Part shown: in pieces, positions 35,678-46,483 of the stretch | Layout of the letters: each line of letters starts with the position of its first letter | Position numbering within the stretch: the stretch's first letter is position 1 | DNA from: Sulfurospirillum diekertiae | Lineage (GTDB): Bacteria; Campylobacterota; Campylobacteria; Campylobacterales; Sulfurospirillaceae | Assembly: GCF_002162315.1 (NCBI RefSeq) | Contig: NZ_CP021416.1 | Span: 620,001 to 684,000, forward strand | Direction of reading: 5' to 3' | DNA length: 64,000 bases | Made by a program: the position numbers and the translations under genes | Notes under the pieces: generated by a model | The model's database searches: none | Told to the model about the DNA's origin: nothing | The model's input: only the letters and a program-made list of their open reading frames with translations

Positions 35678-37876
35678 TCAATCTGTCTTTGTTTCATTGA
35701 AAAATTTATAATTATTTTTTCCTAATTGTTTGGCACTGTACATCGCTTTGTCTGCTTGCAAGATGAGTTCATCTGCATCAAGTGTATCGCAAGGGTAGAA
35801 ACTGACGCCAAGGCTCGCAGAGATATAAAGATCAATCCCATTAACGACGATTACCTCTTGTATCTTTTCTAAAATCCTGACAAGAATGGTTTCGCACTCT
35901 TGTGGCTCTTTAAGATGGGTCAGTAGTGCTACGAATTCGTCGCCGCCTAAACGAGCGATGGTTTCATTTTGGCGAAGCAGTTTGGTAATGCGCTCAGCTA
36001 CAATAATGAGTAACTCATCTCCAATACTATGGCCATATGTATCGTTCACTTCTTTAAAGCCATCAAGATCGATATATACAACGGCAAAATAAGTATGATA
36101 GCGCTGTGCTTCGGCAATAGCTTGATGGAGCCTATCCCAAAATAAAATACGATTGGGAAGAGAAGTTAGAACATCATGTTGGGCAAGGTGTTCTAATGCT
36201 TTTTCATGTTCTTTGATGGTGGATATATCAGTAAAAAGTGCTACAAAATGTTGAACTTCTCCTTCGCTGTCTTTAACGGCACTAATGTTTAACATTTCAG
36301 CAGTTAAGCTACCATCTTTACGACGGTTCCATATTTCCCCTTGCCAGTTGCCTTTTGTAAAAATACTGTGCCACATTTGTGTATAAAAACTGTTTTCATG
36401 TCTTCCTGATTTTAAGATGCGAGGGTTATGTCCAATGATCTCGGATGCTTCAAAACCAGAGTTCCGAATGAAAGCCTCATTCGCTTCAATAATTGTGCCT
36501 TGTGGATCGGTAATAATAATTCCCTCTTTTGCGTGGGTAAAAACGTTGGCTGCAAGTTGTACTTTGGAATCGCTGGTGCTTTTATCAATTGCAAGGGCAA
36601 TAAATTGCACTTCATCTTCCACGAGTTTGATTTCTCTAGGCGTAAGATTTTGCTGTTGCAAAGAACAAATGATTAAAAGACCAAGAGGTTTTTTAAGTGC
36701 TGAAAAAATAGGATTTATCCAACATGTTTGGGTAGCATCGGATAAAAAACATTGAAACGCTTCATCTGCACACCAGTGTTGATTTTTTATGTCACTGAGC
36801 AAGATAGGTTCAGATTGAAGTTGCATGAGATGATTCAAAAATGGAGTGTTGTTATGTGACGTCTTTATCAGTGCCATACTCAGGTCTTGAAGCTCTTTGG
36901 ATGTAGCACCAAGTGTTAGTTTTGTGATGGTTTCATCAAAGAGTAAAATACTGCATCCAATACGGTGGTGGTGTATGGATTCAATGCCTCCAATCATTAC
37001 ATGTAAAATGGTTGAGAGGGGTGAAGTGTTTACCATCATCTGTAAAATTTGTTTATGGTGTTGTTCGCATTCTTGGATGTACTTACGTTCGTCAATGTCT
37101 GCTAGCACACCAACAAGTCCTAGTTCTCTGCCTTTGTCGTCGTAAAAACGTTTGCCTGCGAGGTTTCCCCAAAAACTTGTACCATCCTTGCGACAATAGA
37201 TCCGTTCTAAATCTACGGATGATATGCTACTACCAAGAAGTGATAGCATCTTAGTCCGGCCGATCTCTTTTTCGCTGGGATGGATGAGTTCAACATACTC
37301 TTTGCCAATGAGTTCCTCAAGAGGGTATAAAAACATTTCAGCCATGCGTCGATTGGCATGAATGATATAGCCTTCAAGGTTGACTAAGAAGATCGCAACA
37401 CTAGAGGTATCCATGATTTGTTTGAAGAGGATTTCTTGTTTAGCAAGATTTTCATTGACTGCATCTAACTGCTTTTCTGTTTCTTTTCGCATAGTGATAT
37501 CATGTATAATTGAAAAAAGAACTCTTTTCTTACCTAACGTAATAGGTGTTGAATAAACTTCAACATCTTTTATTTCATTGTTGGCAAGCTTGTGTTGAAA
37601 GGTAAAGTAGTTACGCTCTTCCATGAGAGCACGTTGTCGTTCTTGATGTACCTCATTGGGAGGGAGTGTATTAAATGAAGCAACAGACATTCCCACAAGA
37701 TGATCTAGTGGATACCCATAGAACTGTGCTGCAGCTTTATTGGCGTTAATAATCTCTCCGCTGTGAGGATCAATGAGAAGCATAACGGAACTACTATCAT
37801 CAAAAAATCGGTAGAGGGCATTATATGTGTTGTCTGATAAAAATAAAGTATCAAAAAATGTGCTAAACAGACTCAT
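35678..37876 (-). CDS. Multi-PAS/GAF diguanylate cyclase (GGDEF)
   Basis: About 732 aa, cytosolic. Domain order: PAS (about 20-130), PAS (150-270), GAF-like (280-435), PAS (450-560), GGDEF (570-732). The active site GGDEF is intact (ARLGGDEFVALL), with an imperfect RxxE in place of the inhibitory RxxD, so feedback inhibition may be weak. Motifs such as SIIHDITMRKE and VGVLADIDERKYI mark the PAS/PAC ends. ATG 37876 has AGAGGG upstream and is preferred to the ATG nine codons earlier. No EAL domain, so it probably only makes c-di-GMP. The stop faces that of recR. Confidence 0.9.
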   Translation of the reverse strand: MSLFSTFFDTLFLSDNTYNALYRFFDDSSSVMLLIDPHSGEIINANKAAAQFYGYPLDHLVGMSVASFNTLPPNEVHQERQRALMEERNYFTFQHKLANNEIKDVEVYSTPITLGKKRVLFSIIHDITMRKETEKQLDAVNENLAKQEILFKQIMDTSSVAIFLVNLEGYIIHANRRMAEMFLYPLEELIGKEYVELIHPSEKEIGRTKMLSLLGSSISSVDLERIYCRKDGTSFWGNLAGKRFYDDKGRELGLVGVLADIDERKYIQECEQHHKQILQMMVNTSPLSTILHVMIGGIESIHHHRIGCSILLFDETITKLTLGATSKELQDLSMALIKTSHNNTPFLNHLMQLQSEPILLSDIKNQHWCADEAFQCFLSDATQTCWINPIFSALKKPLGLLIICSLQQQNLTPREIKLVEDEVQFIALAIDKSTSDSKVQLAANVFTHAKEGIIITDPQGTIIEANEAFIRNSGFEASEIIGHNPRILKSGRHENSFYTQMWHSIFTKGNWQGEIWNRRKDGSLTAEMLNISAVKDSEGEVQHFVALFTDISTIKEHEKALEHLAQHDVLTSLPNRILFWDRLHQAIAEAQRYHTYFAVVYIDLDGFKEVNDTYGHSIGDELLIIVAERITKLLRQNETIARLGGDEFVALLTHLKEPQECETILVRILEKIQEVIVVNGIDLYISASLGVSFYPCDTLDADELILQADKAMYSAKQLGKNNYKFFNETKTD

Positions 37877-38010
37877 TGTACCCTCTGTTGAGAAATATAA
37901 CATCTAAAATAATATTAGTGTAACATAAAATTTGTAATGTTTGGTTGTAGAATCGACAGCAGCTCAATAGATATATTTTAATAAAAATAGAAAATTAAAA
38001 AGAGAGGAGT

Positions 38011-39825
38011 TTAGCCCCTCTTTGCTTCCTCTACCATATGATCTAAAATCGTGAAGAGCTCTTTACTTTTTGTCTCGACAATTTTAAAATTATTTAGAAT
38101 TTCCTCAGATTTTTCCACACAATTATTGTTTTTAATACAGGCTAAAGAGGCATATATTTTATCATGAACATTTTGATGCGGTGATGCAAGGAGCGCATAA
38201 CTTGGGACATTTTCAAAGGCTTTTTTACCATCTCCATGTTCATACCATTTTCCTAACCTACACTGGTGATGATCACTAAATGTTGTTTTTTCTTCATTAT
38301 GGAAAATTGAGTTGTACGCTTTAAGTTTGAAAATAATATGATCAAGCTTAGCAAGTTCAATGAAAATATCGTAAGAGATAAGAAGATTTTCTTGGCGTAT
38401 GGCATCAGCATTGTCTGTAAGTTCACTTAAAGCTTGCCTGAAGAGATCAACTTGCGAAACAGTGTCTTTGACGTAAACTTCCGTACTTTCGCTACTTTCT
38501 ACCATCGTTTCGGCATTTTGCTTCAAAATATTGATCGTGGCTTCTACTTCTGTAGTTGCTTTTTGGGTACGTTCTGCAAGTTTTCGAACTTCATCCGCAA
38601 CAACCGCAAAGCCACGACCATGTTCCCCTGCACGCGCTGCCTCAATTGCAGCATTCAGTGCAAGAAGATTGGTTTGATCTGAAATATCTTTAATCAGGGC
38701 AATGACCTGTGCAATTTCATCGGTACTATGAGTGACGCTATCGGCATTTTTTCGCGTATCGTTAATCTTTTCAACGATGTGTTCCATTGCACTCATAATT
38801 TGATTGGTATTTTGATGTACATTTTTGACGACTAAAGAGGTTTTATCATTGAGTTGTAAAATATTTTGTAATGTTTCTATCGTTGTTTGCATCGTTTGTT
38901 GAATATCCGTACTTCCATGAATGGCTCCCTCACTCATTAAATCGGTTAATGAAATCATTAATTGTGAATGTGCCATATGTTGGTTAATTTCAGTGTGAGC
39001 CTCTTTAATCTTACTCTCTTCTATTTGAGCAAGATGAACAATTTGTTCAAATTTATCAAAAAGGCGATTAAAATTTTGGGACGTTTGAGCAATCTCATCT
39101 TGTGACTCTATGGGTAAACGGCTAGAGAGATCACCTTTTTCCGATGCCAATGTTGCGGCAATAGTCTTAAGTCGGTTGATATTTTTAAGAATAATGGTAT
39201 TGGTAACGCCTAAGGCAGTGAGCAAAATAATAATACCAATTAAAGCAGTCAATGCCATTGTCATAAAACCCTTTTGAAGGGCACTCTTTGAAATATTTTC
39301 ATCGGCTTCTGCTTGTTGATTTGCCATAATCACTAGCTGATCAATATATTGACGGTGTATGTCATAGTATTTTTGTAGCTCACCTGATAGCAACGTTCGT
39401 GCTTCTTCCATATTGCCTTTTTCAATCGCAGGAATAAATTTTTTTTCAGTAAGGTCAAAATAACTAAATGCCGAGCTTTTAATCTCATTTAAAACCAATT
39501 TTTTCATACTTGGTTCAAGATTGCTCTGATCCCAATAACTTTGGCGATCGGTAAAATCTTTTTTAAGGGCATCTAGCTTGGCTTTAAGGGAAATAATTTG
39601 TTCGGGTGTACTGTTTAGGAGCTCATACGTAACAAGGCGAGTTTCAAGGATATATTCTGGCGGTGGGAGAATATCGGCTAAAAGATCTTTTGAAAGAATA
39701 ATATTCTCATAGATATTTCCTTTAATTTGTACCGTTTGAATCGTAATAAAAGAGACACCAATAACAAGTATCACCACAAAGGAGCTAATGAATGCAGAAA
39801 TAATTAATCGTAGTTTGATAGTCAT
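38011..39825 (-). CDS. Methyl-accepting chemotaxis protein with CZB zinc domain
   Basis: About 604 aa. Two transmembrane helices flank a four-helix-type periplasmic domain (about 30-185) with an [20 protein letters not shown] helix. HAMP follows, and the signalling tip is conserved ([35 protein letters not shown]). The C-terminal CZB domain has the zinc ligands: LDHIIFK, the CRLGKWY cysteine and HQNVHDK. CZB receptors sense zinc or hypochlorite. ATG 39825 has AAAAGG eight bases upstream, so it is preferred to ATG 39849. No tail pentapeptide for CheR is present. Confidence 0.92.
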   Translation of the reverse strand: MTIKLRLIISAFISSFVVILVIGVSFITIQTVQIKGNIYENIILSKDLLADILPPPEYILETRLVTYELLNSTPEQIISLKAKLDALKKDFTDRQSYWDQSNLEPSMKKLVLNEIKSSAFSYFDLTEKKFIPAIEKGNMEEARTLLSGELQKYYDIHRQYIDQLVIMANQQAEADENISKSALQKGFMTMALTALIGIIILLTALGVTNTIILKNINRLKTIAATLASEKGDLSSRLPIESQDEIAQTSQNFNRLFDKFEQIVHLAQIEESKIKEAHTEINQHMAHSQLMISLTDLMSEGAIHGSTDIQQTMQTTIETLQNILQLNDKTSLVVKNVHQNTNQIMSAMEHIVEKINDTRKNADSVTHSTDEIAQVIALIKDISDQTNLLALNAAIEAARAGEHGRGFAVVADEVRKLAERTQKATTEVEATINILKQNAETMVESSESTEVYVKDTVSQVDLFRQALSELTDNADAIRQENLLISYDIFIELAKLDHIIFKLKAYNSIFHNEEKTTFSDHHQCRLGKWYEHGDGKKAFENVPSYALLASPHQNVHDKIYASLACIKNNNCVEKSEEILNNFKIVETKSKELFTILDHMVEEAKRG

Positions 39826-39997
39826 GAAGAGCCTTTTGTAAAAATTCATATAGAATAAACAAAGCCATAAAAATAATATGCATAAATTATTCCTTATAAA
39901 GATAAACTAAAATTTTATTTATATTTCTAAATAGCAATTTTTTAGAATGTCAAAAGTAGAGCACTATCTGTTGAAAGTGTTTATTTGCAAATGAGAA

Positions 39998-40021
39998 AGG
40001 AAGTTTACATGTAAACTTCCT
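39998..40021. terminator. 24-bp perfect palindrome after the acyl-CoA synthetase
   Basis: AGGAAGTTTACATGTAAACT followed by TCCT is a perfect palindrome built around an exact TTTACATGTAAA (40004-40015). On the minus strand it lies just after the synthetase stop and is followed by TTTCTCATTTG, so it could end that transcript. Confidence 0.6.
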
Positions 40022-40030
40022 AGAGATTTT

Positions 40031-41671
40031 TTAATGTGCGTATTTCTTGCGGAGTTCTTTTTTATTAACTTTTCCTATGCTTGTTTTGTCGATGCTTTCT
40101 ACAAATTTTATTTTTAAAAGCATACTTTCACGCGCCATAATGCCTTTTTTAATAAACTCTTTAGCATGAAGAAGCAGCTCTTTTTCACTGATGACTTTAC
40201 TTGGGTCGATGACCACAAGCGCAAGAGGTCGTTCTCCCCATTTTTCATCGTCAATCCCAATAACAGCAACCTCTTTCACAAAAGCATGTTGGTTAATAAT
40301 ATCTTCAAGCTCCAAAGAAGAGACCCACTCGCCTCCAACTTTGATAATATCTTTGACACGATCAGTGATTTTGATATAGCCCTTTTCATCGACATTGGCC
40401 ATATCTCCTGTGTGTAAATAACCACCATTCCAAAGGATTTCAGAGTTTTTTTGATCTTTAAAGTAGCCTTGACTCAGCCAAGGAGAACGCACAACGATTT
40501 CACCGGTGCTCACACCATCACGAGGAAGCGGTTGCATCTGTTCATTCACGATTTGCATTTCCACAAGACCCATTGGGCGACCCGTTTTGATGCGAATATC
40601 ACTTTGGGCATCATCGTCTAGCGCTAACATTTCTGGGGTGAGTTGCGCCACACTTAAAATAGGGCAGGTTTCACTCATGCCATAGCCTGTGAACATATCA
40701 ATGCCTCTTGAAAGTGCCTCTTTGCACATCGCTTTGGGAAGCGATGCTCCTCCGATCATGACTTTCCATCCTTTGAGATTCACTTCATTAATTTTAGGTG
40801 AATTAAAAAGCATGTGCATAATTGTGGGAACACAGTGCGAAAAGGTGACGCCTTCTTTGTCAATTAGTTCCAAAAGCATGTCAGGCATGTAACGTCCCGG
40901 ATAGACTTGCTTAACGCCTAACATGGTTGCGACATAAGGCAGTCCCCACGCATGGACATGAAACATTGGGGTAATCGGCATATACACATCACCTTGATGA
41001 AAGCTACCTTGTTTTGGCGCACTCCCCAGTGTAGAAAGGGCACCTAGCGTATGAAGGACAAGCTGGCGATGAGTAAAGTAAACACCTTTGGGAAGCCCCG
41101 TTGTTCCAGTTGTATAAAACGTTGTTGCACGGGTGTTTTCATCAAAGTCTGGGAAATCAAATGTATCAGCACTTTGCGCAAGCAGTTGTTCGTATTCACC
41201 CTTTACATGTAAAGAGGTTGGGGGGACTTTTCCATCATCCGAGAGAACAATAAAAGCATCAATATCGAGTCTTCCTTTAATCTGCTCTAAGGTGGGGAGA
41301 AAATCTGTATGTGCCAAAATAATATCATCTTCAGCGTGATCAATTGTATAAAGAATTTGCTCAGGGGCTAGTCTAATATTGATGGTATGAAGGATAGCTC
41401 CTAACATTGGAATTGCAAAATAGCATTCCAAATAACGATGCGAGTCATAGTCCATAACAGCGACGGTATCACCTGCTTTTACCCCTATGGCGGTTAACAT
41501 ATTGGCCAGTCGGTGAACGCGGTTTTTAAAGGTTGCATAGGTAAAGCGTTTATCGCTACGATAGACAATTTCTTGGTTCGGATCAAAATAGATAGGAGCA
41601 TTTAGAATATTTTTTATCAGTAGTTGATAATCATGTGCGTAAGGGTTATTGAGTGTTTTTTCGAGCTGCAC
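40031..41671 (-). CDS. Acyl-CoA synthetase (AMP-forming, fatty-acid--CoA ligase type)
   Basis: A 546-aa ANL-superfamily ligase. The AMP-binding loop TTGTTGLPKGVYFTHRQLV, the motif GYGMSETCPI, YLHTGDMANVDEKGYIKI and DRVKDIIKVGGEWVSS are all present, with a C-terminal lysine segment (SIDKTSIGKVNKKELRKKY). It activates medium or long carboxylic acids as CoA thioesters; the exact chain length is unknown. It follows aroE by 20 bp on the same strand and may be read through from the housekeeping operon. An exact palindrome is read as SLHVKG (41202). Confidence 0.9.
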   Translation of the reverse strand: MQLEKTLNNPYAHDYQLLIKNILNAPIYFDPNQEIVYRSDKRFTYATFKNRVHRLANMLTAIGVKAGDTVAVMDYDSHRYLECYFAIPMLGAILHTINIRLAPEQILYTIDHAEDDIILAHTDFLPTLEQIKGRLDIDAFIVLSDDGKVPPTSLHVKGEYEQLLAQSADTFDFPDFDENTRATTFYTTGTTGLPKGVYFTHRQLVLHTLGALSTLGSAPKQGSFHQGDVYMPITPMFHVHAWGLPYVATMLGVKQVYPGRYMPDMLLELIDKEGVTFSHCVPTIMHMLFNSPKINEVNLKGWKVMIGGASLPKAMCKEALSRGIDMFTGYGMSETCPILSVAQLTPEMLALDDDAQSDIRIKTGRPMGLVEMQIVNEQMQPLPRDGVSTGEIVVRSPWLSQGYFKDQKNSEILWNGGYLHTGDMANVDEKGYIKITDRVKDIIKVGGEWVSSLELEDIINQHAFVKEVAVIGIDDEKWGERPLALVVIDPSKVISEKELLLHAKEFIKKGIMARESMLLKIKFVESIDKTSIGKVNKKELRKKYAH

Positions 41672-41691
41672 GAGCTCTCCTTTAGTAAGAT

Positions 41692-42483
41692 TTAGATGTC
41701 AAAAGCAGGGCGCATCAATGATTCGATCATTTTAACGTCGTAATGTTGAGAGAAGAAAAGGTTAAAGGCAAATACGCCTTGATAAAGAAGCATCTCTTTA
41801 CCATCTTTACATGTAAGGCCATAATTCTTTGCAAGTTCTAAAAAGGGCGTTGGCTTATTATAAATAACGTCAAATACATATTTTGAATGTGCAAAAATAT
41901 TTTTTAAGAGTTCTGGTTCACAAGGGTACTCTTCATCTTTAAGACCTGCCGAAGTGGTATTGATAATAAGATCATAGGGCAGGGAAGTGAATGTTTGCCA
42001 TGTTTTACATGTAAAGCCTTTAGCTTCAAAAAAAGCAAGTCTGGAAGCAGAGCGGTTGAGGATCGTTGTCTCAATCTCATGTGCTTTTAAAATAATAGCA
42101 ATGGCTTTAGCCGTTCCACCTGCACCTAAAATCAGGGCATTGCGAATATAGCCAAAGGGTTTGATTGCCTCATAAAATCCTTCTGCATCGGTGTTGTATC
42201 CAATGACACGGGTACCTTCTCGCACAAGTGTATTGACTGCACCAATCTCTTTTGCAATACCCCGCACTTCATCACATTGTGCAAAAGCTGTCTCTTTATG
42301 AGGAACAGTGACATTTGCCCCTTCTAGTTTCATCGCATGAAACGTTGACACAAGTTTTTCGGGGTCAGTAATGGCTTTGCGAATATAACAGCCATCAAGT
42401 TTTAAAGCTTGAAGTACAGTGTTATGCAATCTTGGGGAAATAGAGTGTGCAACAGGATAACCAAAAATACTAAAGAGTAACAT
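41692..42483 (-). CDS. aroE: Shikimate dehydrogenase
   Basis: A 263-aa NADP-dependent enzyme of the shikimate pathway. The substrate pocket SISPRLHN, the catalytic lysine in NVTVPHKE, YNTDAEGF and the Rossmann GAGGTAKAIAI are visible, as is the C-terminal MLLYQGVFAFNLF. It follows trpE by 8 bp. Two palindrome copies lie in it: one exact copy read in the unusual frame Phe-Thr-Cys-Lys (42004), and TTTACATGTAAG at 41816, read LTCKDG. Confidence 0.95.
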   Translation of the reverse strand: MLLFSIFGYPVAHSISPRLHNTVLQALKLDGCYIRKAITDPEKLVSTFHAMKLEGANVTVPHKETAFAQCDEVRGIAKEIGAVNTLVREGTRVIGYNTDAEGFYEAIKPFGYIRNALILGAGGTAKAIAIILKAHEIETTILNRSASRLAFFEAKGFTCKTWQTFTSLPYDLIINTTSAGLKDEEYPCEPELLKNIFAHSKYVFDVIYNKPTPFLELAKNYGLTCKDGKEMLLYQGVFAFNLFFSQHYDVKMIESLMRPAFDI

Positions 42484-42491
42484 ACTAGGTG

Positions 42492-43904
42492 TTACTCTTT
42501 CAAATCATCAAGAGAGCTTGTCATTGCGCCTAATTTATTGGTCACTTCGAGGTATTCAAGTTCAGGCTTGCTATCAGCTACAATGCCACCACCCGCTTGG
42601 AAAATAATCTTTTCATCATCCAAATAGGCTGTGCGAATCATAATACAGCTGTCCATATTGCCATCAAACCCAAAATAACCTGCTGCCCCACTGTAAAAGC
42701 TACGTTTTAAACCTTCAAAATCACTAATCAGCTCCATTGCACGAATTTTAGGTGTTCCTGTCATCGTCCCTGCGGTAAAGGTTGCGGCAAAAAGATCGAA
42801 CATATCATATTTGACATCAAGGATCGCTTCAATATCGGTGACCATATGCATGACATGCGAGTAGCGCTCCACTCGCATCATCTCTTTGACTTTGACGCTG
42901 CCGACTTTGGCAACACGGCCAAGATCATTACGACCAAGGTCAATGAGCATCAAATGTTCTGCACGTTCTTTTTCATCGTTGAGCATTTCTTTTTCGTAGG
43001 CGATATCTTTTTCATACGTTGAGCCTCGCTTACGAGTGCCTGCAATGGGGCGTAACGTGATGCGTCCATCTTTGAGTCCAACCATGACTTCAGGAGAACT
43101 GCCGATGATGGCAAAGTTTGGATACGAGAGATAAAACATATAGGGCGATGGGTTCTTTTGACGTAAAATTCGGTAAAAGCTAAGACGATCAATATGTGCG
43201 TATTGCGTAAAGCGATTGGACATCAAAATTTGAAAAACATCGCCACTGCGTATCATCTCTTTGGCTTGTGCGACCATATCAAAAAAGTGCTCTTTTGAGA
43301 GCGCAAATGAGCTTTTGTTTTTATCAACAACCGCTGTTTGAATTGGAATGTGAATATGAGGTTCTTTAAGCGTTGCTTCGATGGAATCCAGTTGGTCAGC
43401 AATGCTTGGAACAAATGTTGTTAAAATAAGGGTATTAGTTTTATGTGAAAAGGTACAAACGAGTTTTGGACGCATTAAATCGACTTCTGGAATATGAAGC
43501 TCATCTTTAAGCCCATCCATGTGAGATCTTAATCGTGGTTCAAAAATCTTGACGGCATCATATCCAATGTAGCCGATAAAGCCATCCACAAAACCAATAC
43601 CAAGCTCTTTAGCATAGTTTTGATAGAGCGTTTTATCAAGCTCTGCATAGCGTTTTTTCAAAAAAGTAAAAGGATTGGCTCCTAGATTATGCGAAACACC
43701 TTCTTCATCAATATGGATGCTCATATCGTCTTGGTGAATCACACGCTCGCGTACACCGATAAAAAGAAAGCTAAAGTCACCATCGTTATTGTTGATAGCA
43801 CTTTCAAACAAAAAACAGAGCTCACCTTCAAAATATCGCTGCAATTTTGCAAAGATTGTGATGGGGGTGAGCTGATCAAAAAGAATTTTACGAGAGCTTA
43901 GCAC
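42492..43904 (-). CDS. trpE: Anthranilate synthase component I
   Basis: A 470-aa chorismate-utilising enzyme. The C-terminal catalytic part includes FQILMSNRFT, IAGTRKRGSTYEKDI, LIDLGRNDLGRV, THVMHMVTDIEA-like (YSHVMHMVTDIEA) and FTAGTMTGTPKIRAMELI. The N-terminal domain is TrpE-type (LLFE-like). The partner TrpG/D genes are not adjacent. The start is GTG 43904, one base after the SPOR gene stop, with only a poor RBS, so translation is probably coupled. PabB or isochorismate synthase is a weaker alternative. Confidence 0.85.
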   Translation of the reverse strand: MLSSRKILFDQLTPITIFAKLQRYFEGELCFLFESAINNNDGDFSFLFIGVRERVIHQDDMSIHIDEEGVSHNLGANPFTFLKKRYAELDKTLYQNYAKELGIGFVDGFIGYIGYDAVKIFEPRLRSHMDGLKDELHIPEVDLMRPKLVCTFSHKTNTLILTTFVPSIADQLDSIEATLKEPHIHIPIQTAVVDKNKSSFALSKEHFFDMVAQAKEMIRSGDVFQILMSNRFTQYAHIDRLSFYRILRQKNPSPYMFYLSYPNFAIIGSSPEVMVGLKDGRITLRPIAGTRKRGSTYEKDIAYEKEMLNDEKERAEHLMLIDLGRNDLGRVAKVGSVKVKEMMRVERYSHVMHMVTDIEAILDVKYDMFDLFAATFTAGTMTGTPKIRAMELISDFEGLKRSFYSGAAGYFGFDGNMDSCIMIRTAYLDDEKIIFQAGGGIVADSKPELEYLEVTNKLGAMTSSLDDLKE

Positions 43905-43905
43905 C

Positions 43906-44658
43906 TTATTTTACCCTATAAATGAATGCGTTTTTATTGACACTAGAACGAATAAGGCTAAGTGCATTTTCAGCTTCAGCAGACGTTGCATAAGGTCCAA
44001 TAAGAAGTTTAACCACTTTATTGCCATTGACGACAGTTGCATATGTCTTGCAATCAAACCCTTTTGATTTGATGTCATTGAGTTGTTTTGCATCAGGAGC
44101 TGTCGCAACCGCACCGACTTGAACATAAATACCAGGAGAAACCGTACCACTACCGCTTGTTGTAGAAGGTGTACTTGCAGGTGTTACTTCGGTACTACGG
44201 AGCATTTGCTGAGGCTTAGCAGCTTCTTTCTTAGGCTCTTCTTTCACTTTGGCAGGAGCTGGCTCTTTGACAGGTGTCGTAGCAGTAGGCGTTGTGGTTG
44301 TTGTCTCTTTAGTTTTAACGTCACTACCTTTTGCGTCTTCTTGCTTTTGCGCTTCTTTATCTTTAAGGGTTTTGATCATATCTTCAAAACTCTCTTTTTT
44401 AGGGTTTTCCTCAATAATTGGCACTTGTTTAAAGAGCTGGTCATCTTTAGGAATTTGTGTCTCTTGCGTTGGTTCAGGTGGCAAAATTAGCTTAGAAGTG
44501 TCTTTCCCTTGATCTTTGTTTGCTACTTTCATACTTGCAAGTGCGACAAGAAATACAAGAATCAAAAAAGCAACCAAAATAAGGATACGTTTCATCTTAA
44601 CGGTTTTATTGTCTCCTTTTTCTAAGACAATATCACTTAATTCATTTCTATTTTCCAT
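43906..44658 (-). CDS. SPOR domain membrane protein
   Basis: A 250-aa protein with a short cytoplasmic start, one transmembrane helix (about 28-48, ILVAFLILVFLVALASM), a long Pro/Lys/Thr-rich linker (about 60-170) and a C-terminal SPOR domain (YVQVGAVATAPDAKQLND to VKLLIGPYATSAEAENAL). SPOR domains bind denuded peptidoglycan at division sites. C. jejuni has a similar protein in the same place beside aroE. Probably involved in division or cell-pole organisation. Confidence 0.88.
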   Translation of the reverse strand: MENRNELSDIVLEKGDNKTVKMKRILILVAFLILVFLVALASMKVANKDQGKDTSKLILPPEPTQETQIPKDDQLFKQVPIIEENPKKESFEDMIKTLKDKEAQKQEDAKGSDVKTKETTTTTPTATTPVKEPAPAKVKEEPKKEAAKPQQMLRSTEVTPASTPSTTSGSGTVSPGIYVQVGAVATAPDAKQLNDIKSKGFDCKTYATVVNGNKVVKLLIGPYATSAEAENALSLIRSSVNKNAFIYRVK

Positions 44659-44682
44659 CGGTTCTCCTTAGAATGATGTTGA

Positions 44683-45225
44683 CTACATATGCTTCGACCA
44701 AGAAGCGCCTCGCTCTTTTTGGTACAAGTCATAAGGCAGTGCCAAAATATTAAACTCTTTTGGAAGCTCCTGAGTTGGGAACATTCTCCACTCGCGGGGA
44801 AGCTTCTGAGAGAGCTTTGCTGAAAGCATTTTAGCGATCTGATACCCCTCTTGCAAGGTAGTATGACCTTTATGAACATACAGATGTAGATGACCCTCTG
44901 TTTTACTTTTATAGGCTGTAAAATTGATGAATCCCTCTTCTCTAAGCAAAAGTTGTGCCCTATGCCAAAATCTCTCGGTATTTCTTCCATTATAGTCAAA
45001 AACAATGTTTTCAACTTTGTCAAAGTTATTAATCAGCGAATGGGCAACTGTGATTTTTCCATCAAGATGGTCTTTAATGATACTATTGTTCAAAGGCTGA
45101 TCAATTCGCTCATATTTATCAAAAAAGACTCTCCCTCCAAAATCGATTTTTTGGACAATAGCATCACGCTTAATCCAATAGTGGTCGGTAATCATTTTGA
45201 TGAGAGAGACGTCAATGTTGTACAT
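44683..45225 (-). CDS. DUF1882 domain protein
   Basis: A 180-aa soluble protein, typical of Campylobacterota and located, as in C. jejuni, between glyA and the SPOR gene. Visible conserved blocks: [40 protein letters not shown] and [16 protein letters not shown], then [20 protein letters not shown]. The function of DUF1882 is not known to me. It starts 8 bp after glyA, so it is in the same transcript. Confidence 0.85.
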   Translation of the reverse strand: MYNIDVSLIKMITDHYWIKRDAIVQKIDFGGRVFFDKYERIDQPLNNSIIKDHLDGKITVAHSLINNFDKVENIVFDYNGRNTERFWHRAQLLLREEGFINFTAYKSKTEGHLHLYVHKGHTTLQEGYQIAKMLSAKLSQKLPREWRMFPTQELPKEFNILALPYDLYQKERGASWSKHM

Positions 45226-45233
45226 AATTTCCC

Positions 45234-46481
45234 TTAGTAGGTTGGTCTGTCATAAATAATAAAATTACTTGCTAATGCTTTCATCTCAGCTTTGATCTTT
45301 ACATGTAAAGCTTCATCGTTGATATTATCGAGTACATCGGCAATTTTGTTCGCAATGATTTCAAACTCTTTTTCTTTCATACCGCGTGCGGTAAGAGCAG
45401 GGGATCCGATACGAACACCACTGGTGACAAATGGGCTTCTTGTCTCGCCAGGAACCGTGTTTTTATTAACGGTAATACCTGCGCGACCCAGTGCTAAGTC
45501 CGCCTCTTTACCGCTAAATTCTTTGTTTAAGAACGAAACGAGCACGAGATGATTATCAGTGCCGCCACTGACGATATCATAACCTCTTTTAATCAGCACA
45601 TCGGCTAAAACTTTTGCATTAGCACGAACTTGTTTTGCATATGTTTTCCATTCAGGTTTTAGGTTTTCAGCGAAACCAACGGCTTTGGCTGCAATCACAT
45701 GTACCAATGGACCACCTTGGATACCAGGGAAGATGGCGCTATTAATTTTCTTAGCGATCTCTTCATCATTAGTGAGGATAATTCCACCACGAGGTCCGCG
45801 AAGCGTTTTATGCGTTGTGGATGTTACAACATGGCAGTGTGGGAATGGACTTGGATGTTCACCTCCCGCAACTAAACCAGCAACGTGTGCGATATCTGCG
45901 AAAAGATACGCACCCACTTCGTCTGCAATTTCTCTAAATTTAGCAAAATCAAGTTCTCTTGGGTAGGCACTTGCACCACACACGATTATTTTAGGTTTAA
46001 CAATATGAGCAATTTCTCTTACTTTATCATAGTTAATGCGACCATCAAGTTCAACGCCGTAAAAGAAACTGGAGTACGTTTTACCTGAACTGCTTACTTT
46101 GGCGCCGTGGGTTAAGTGACCGCCGTGGCTTAGATCCATACCTAAAATTTTATCAAAAGGATTCAACAGTGCTTGGTATACACCTTGATTGGCTTGGCTA
46201 CCTGAGTTTGGTTGGACATTCGCATACGTACAGCCAAAAAGTTTGCACACACGATCAATTGCAAGTTGTTCAACAGCATCAGCAAATTCACAACCACCGT
46301 AGTAGCGCTTACCAGGGTAACCTTCTGCGTATTTGTTTGTGAAAACACTGCCCATTGCTTCCATAACCGCAGGATAGGTAAAATTCTCACTGGCGATCAT
46401 TTCTAAATGATCACATTGGCGATTTAACTCTTTTACGGTTAGATCGTAAACAACAGGGTCAACAGTTTTTAAAATACTCAT
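45234..46481 (-). CDS. glyA: Serine hydroxymethyltransferase
   Basis: A 415-aa PLP enzyme interconverting serine and glycine with one-carbon transfer to tetrahydrofolate. Motifs: [46 protein letters not shown], and [15 protein letters not shown], whose Lys binds PLP. Length is normal. It is 2 bp downstream of lysS. The C-terminal codons ALHVKIK are an exact palindrome (45298). Confidence 0.97.
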   Translation of the reverse strand: MSILKTVDPVVYDLTVKELNRQCDHLEMIASENFTYPAVMEAMGSVFTNKYAEGYPGKRYYGGCEFADAVEQLAIDRVCKLFGCTYANVQPNSGSQANQGVYQALLNPFDKILGMDLSHGGHLTHGAKVSSSGKTYSSFFYGVELDGRINYDKVREIAHIVKPKIIVCGASAYPRELDFAKFREIADEVGAYLFADIAHVAGLVAGGEHPSPFPHCHVVTSTTHKTLRGPRGGIILTNDEEIAKKINSAIFPGIQGGPLVHVIAAKAVGFAENLKPEWKTYAKQVRANAKVLADVLIKRGYDIVSGGTDNHLVLVSFLNKEFSGKEADLALGRAGITVNKNTVPGETRSPFVTSGVRIGSPALTARGMKEKEFEIIANKIADVLDNINDEALHVKIKAEMKALASNFIIYDRPTY

Positions 46482-46483
46482 TT

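Noticed and set aside
44083..44512. Cys/Phe- and Ser/Val-rich reading frames opposite the SPOR gene
   Set aside because: Antisense shadows of the Lys/Pro/Thr-rich linker of the SPOR protein.
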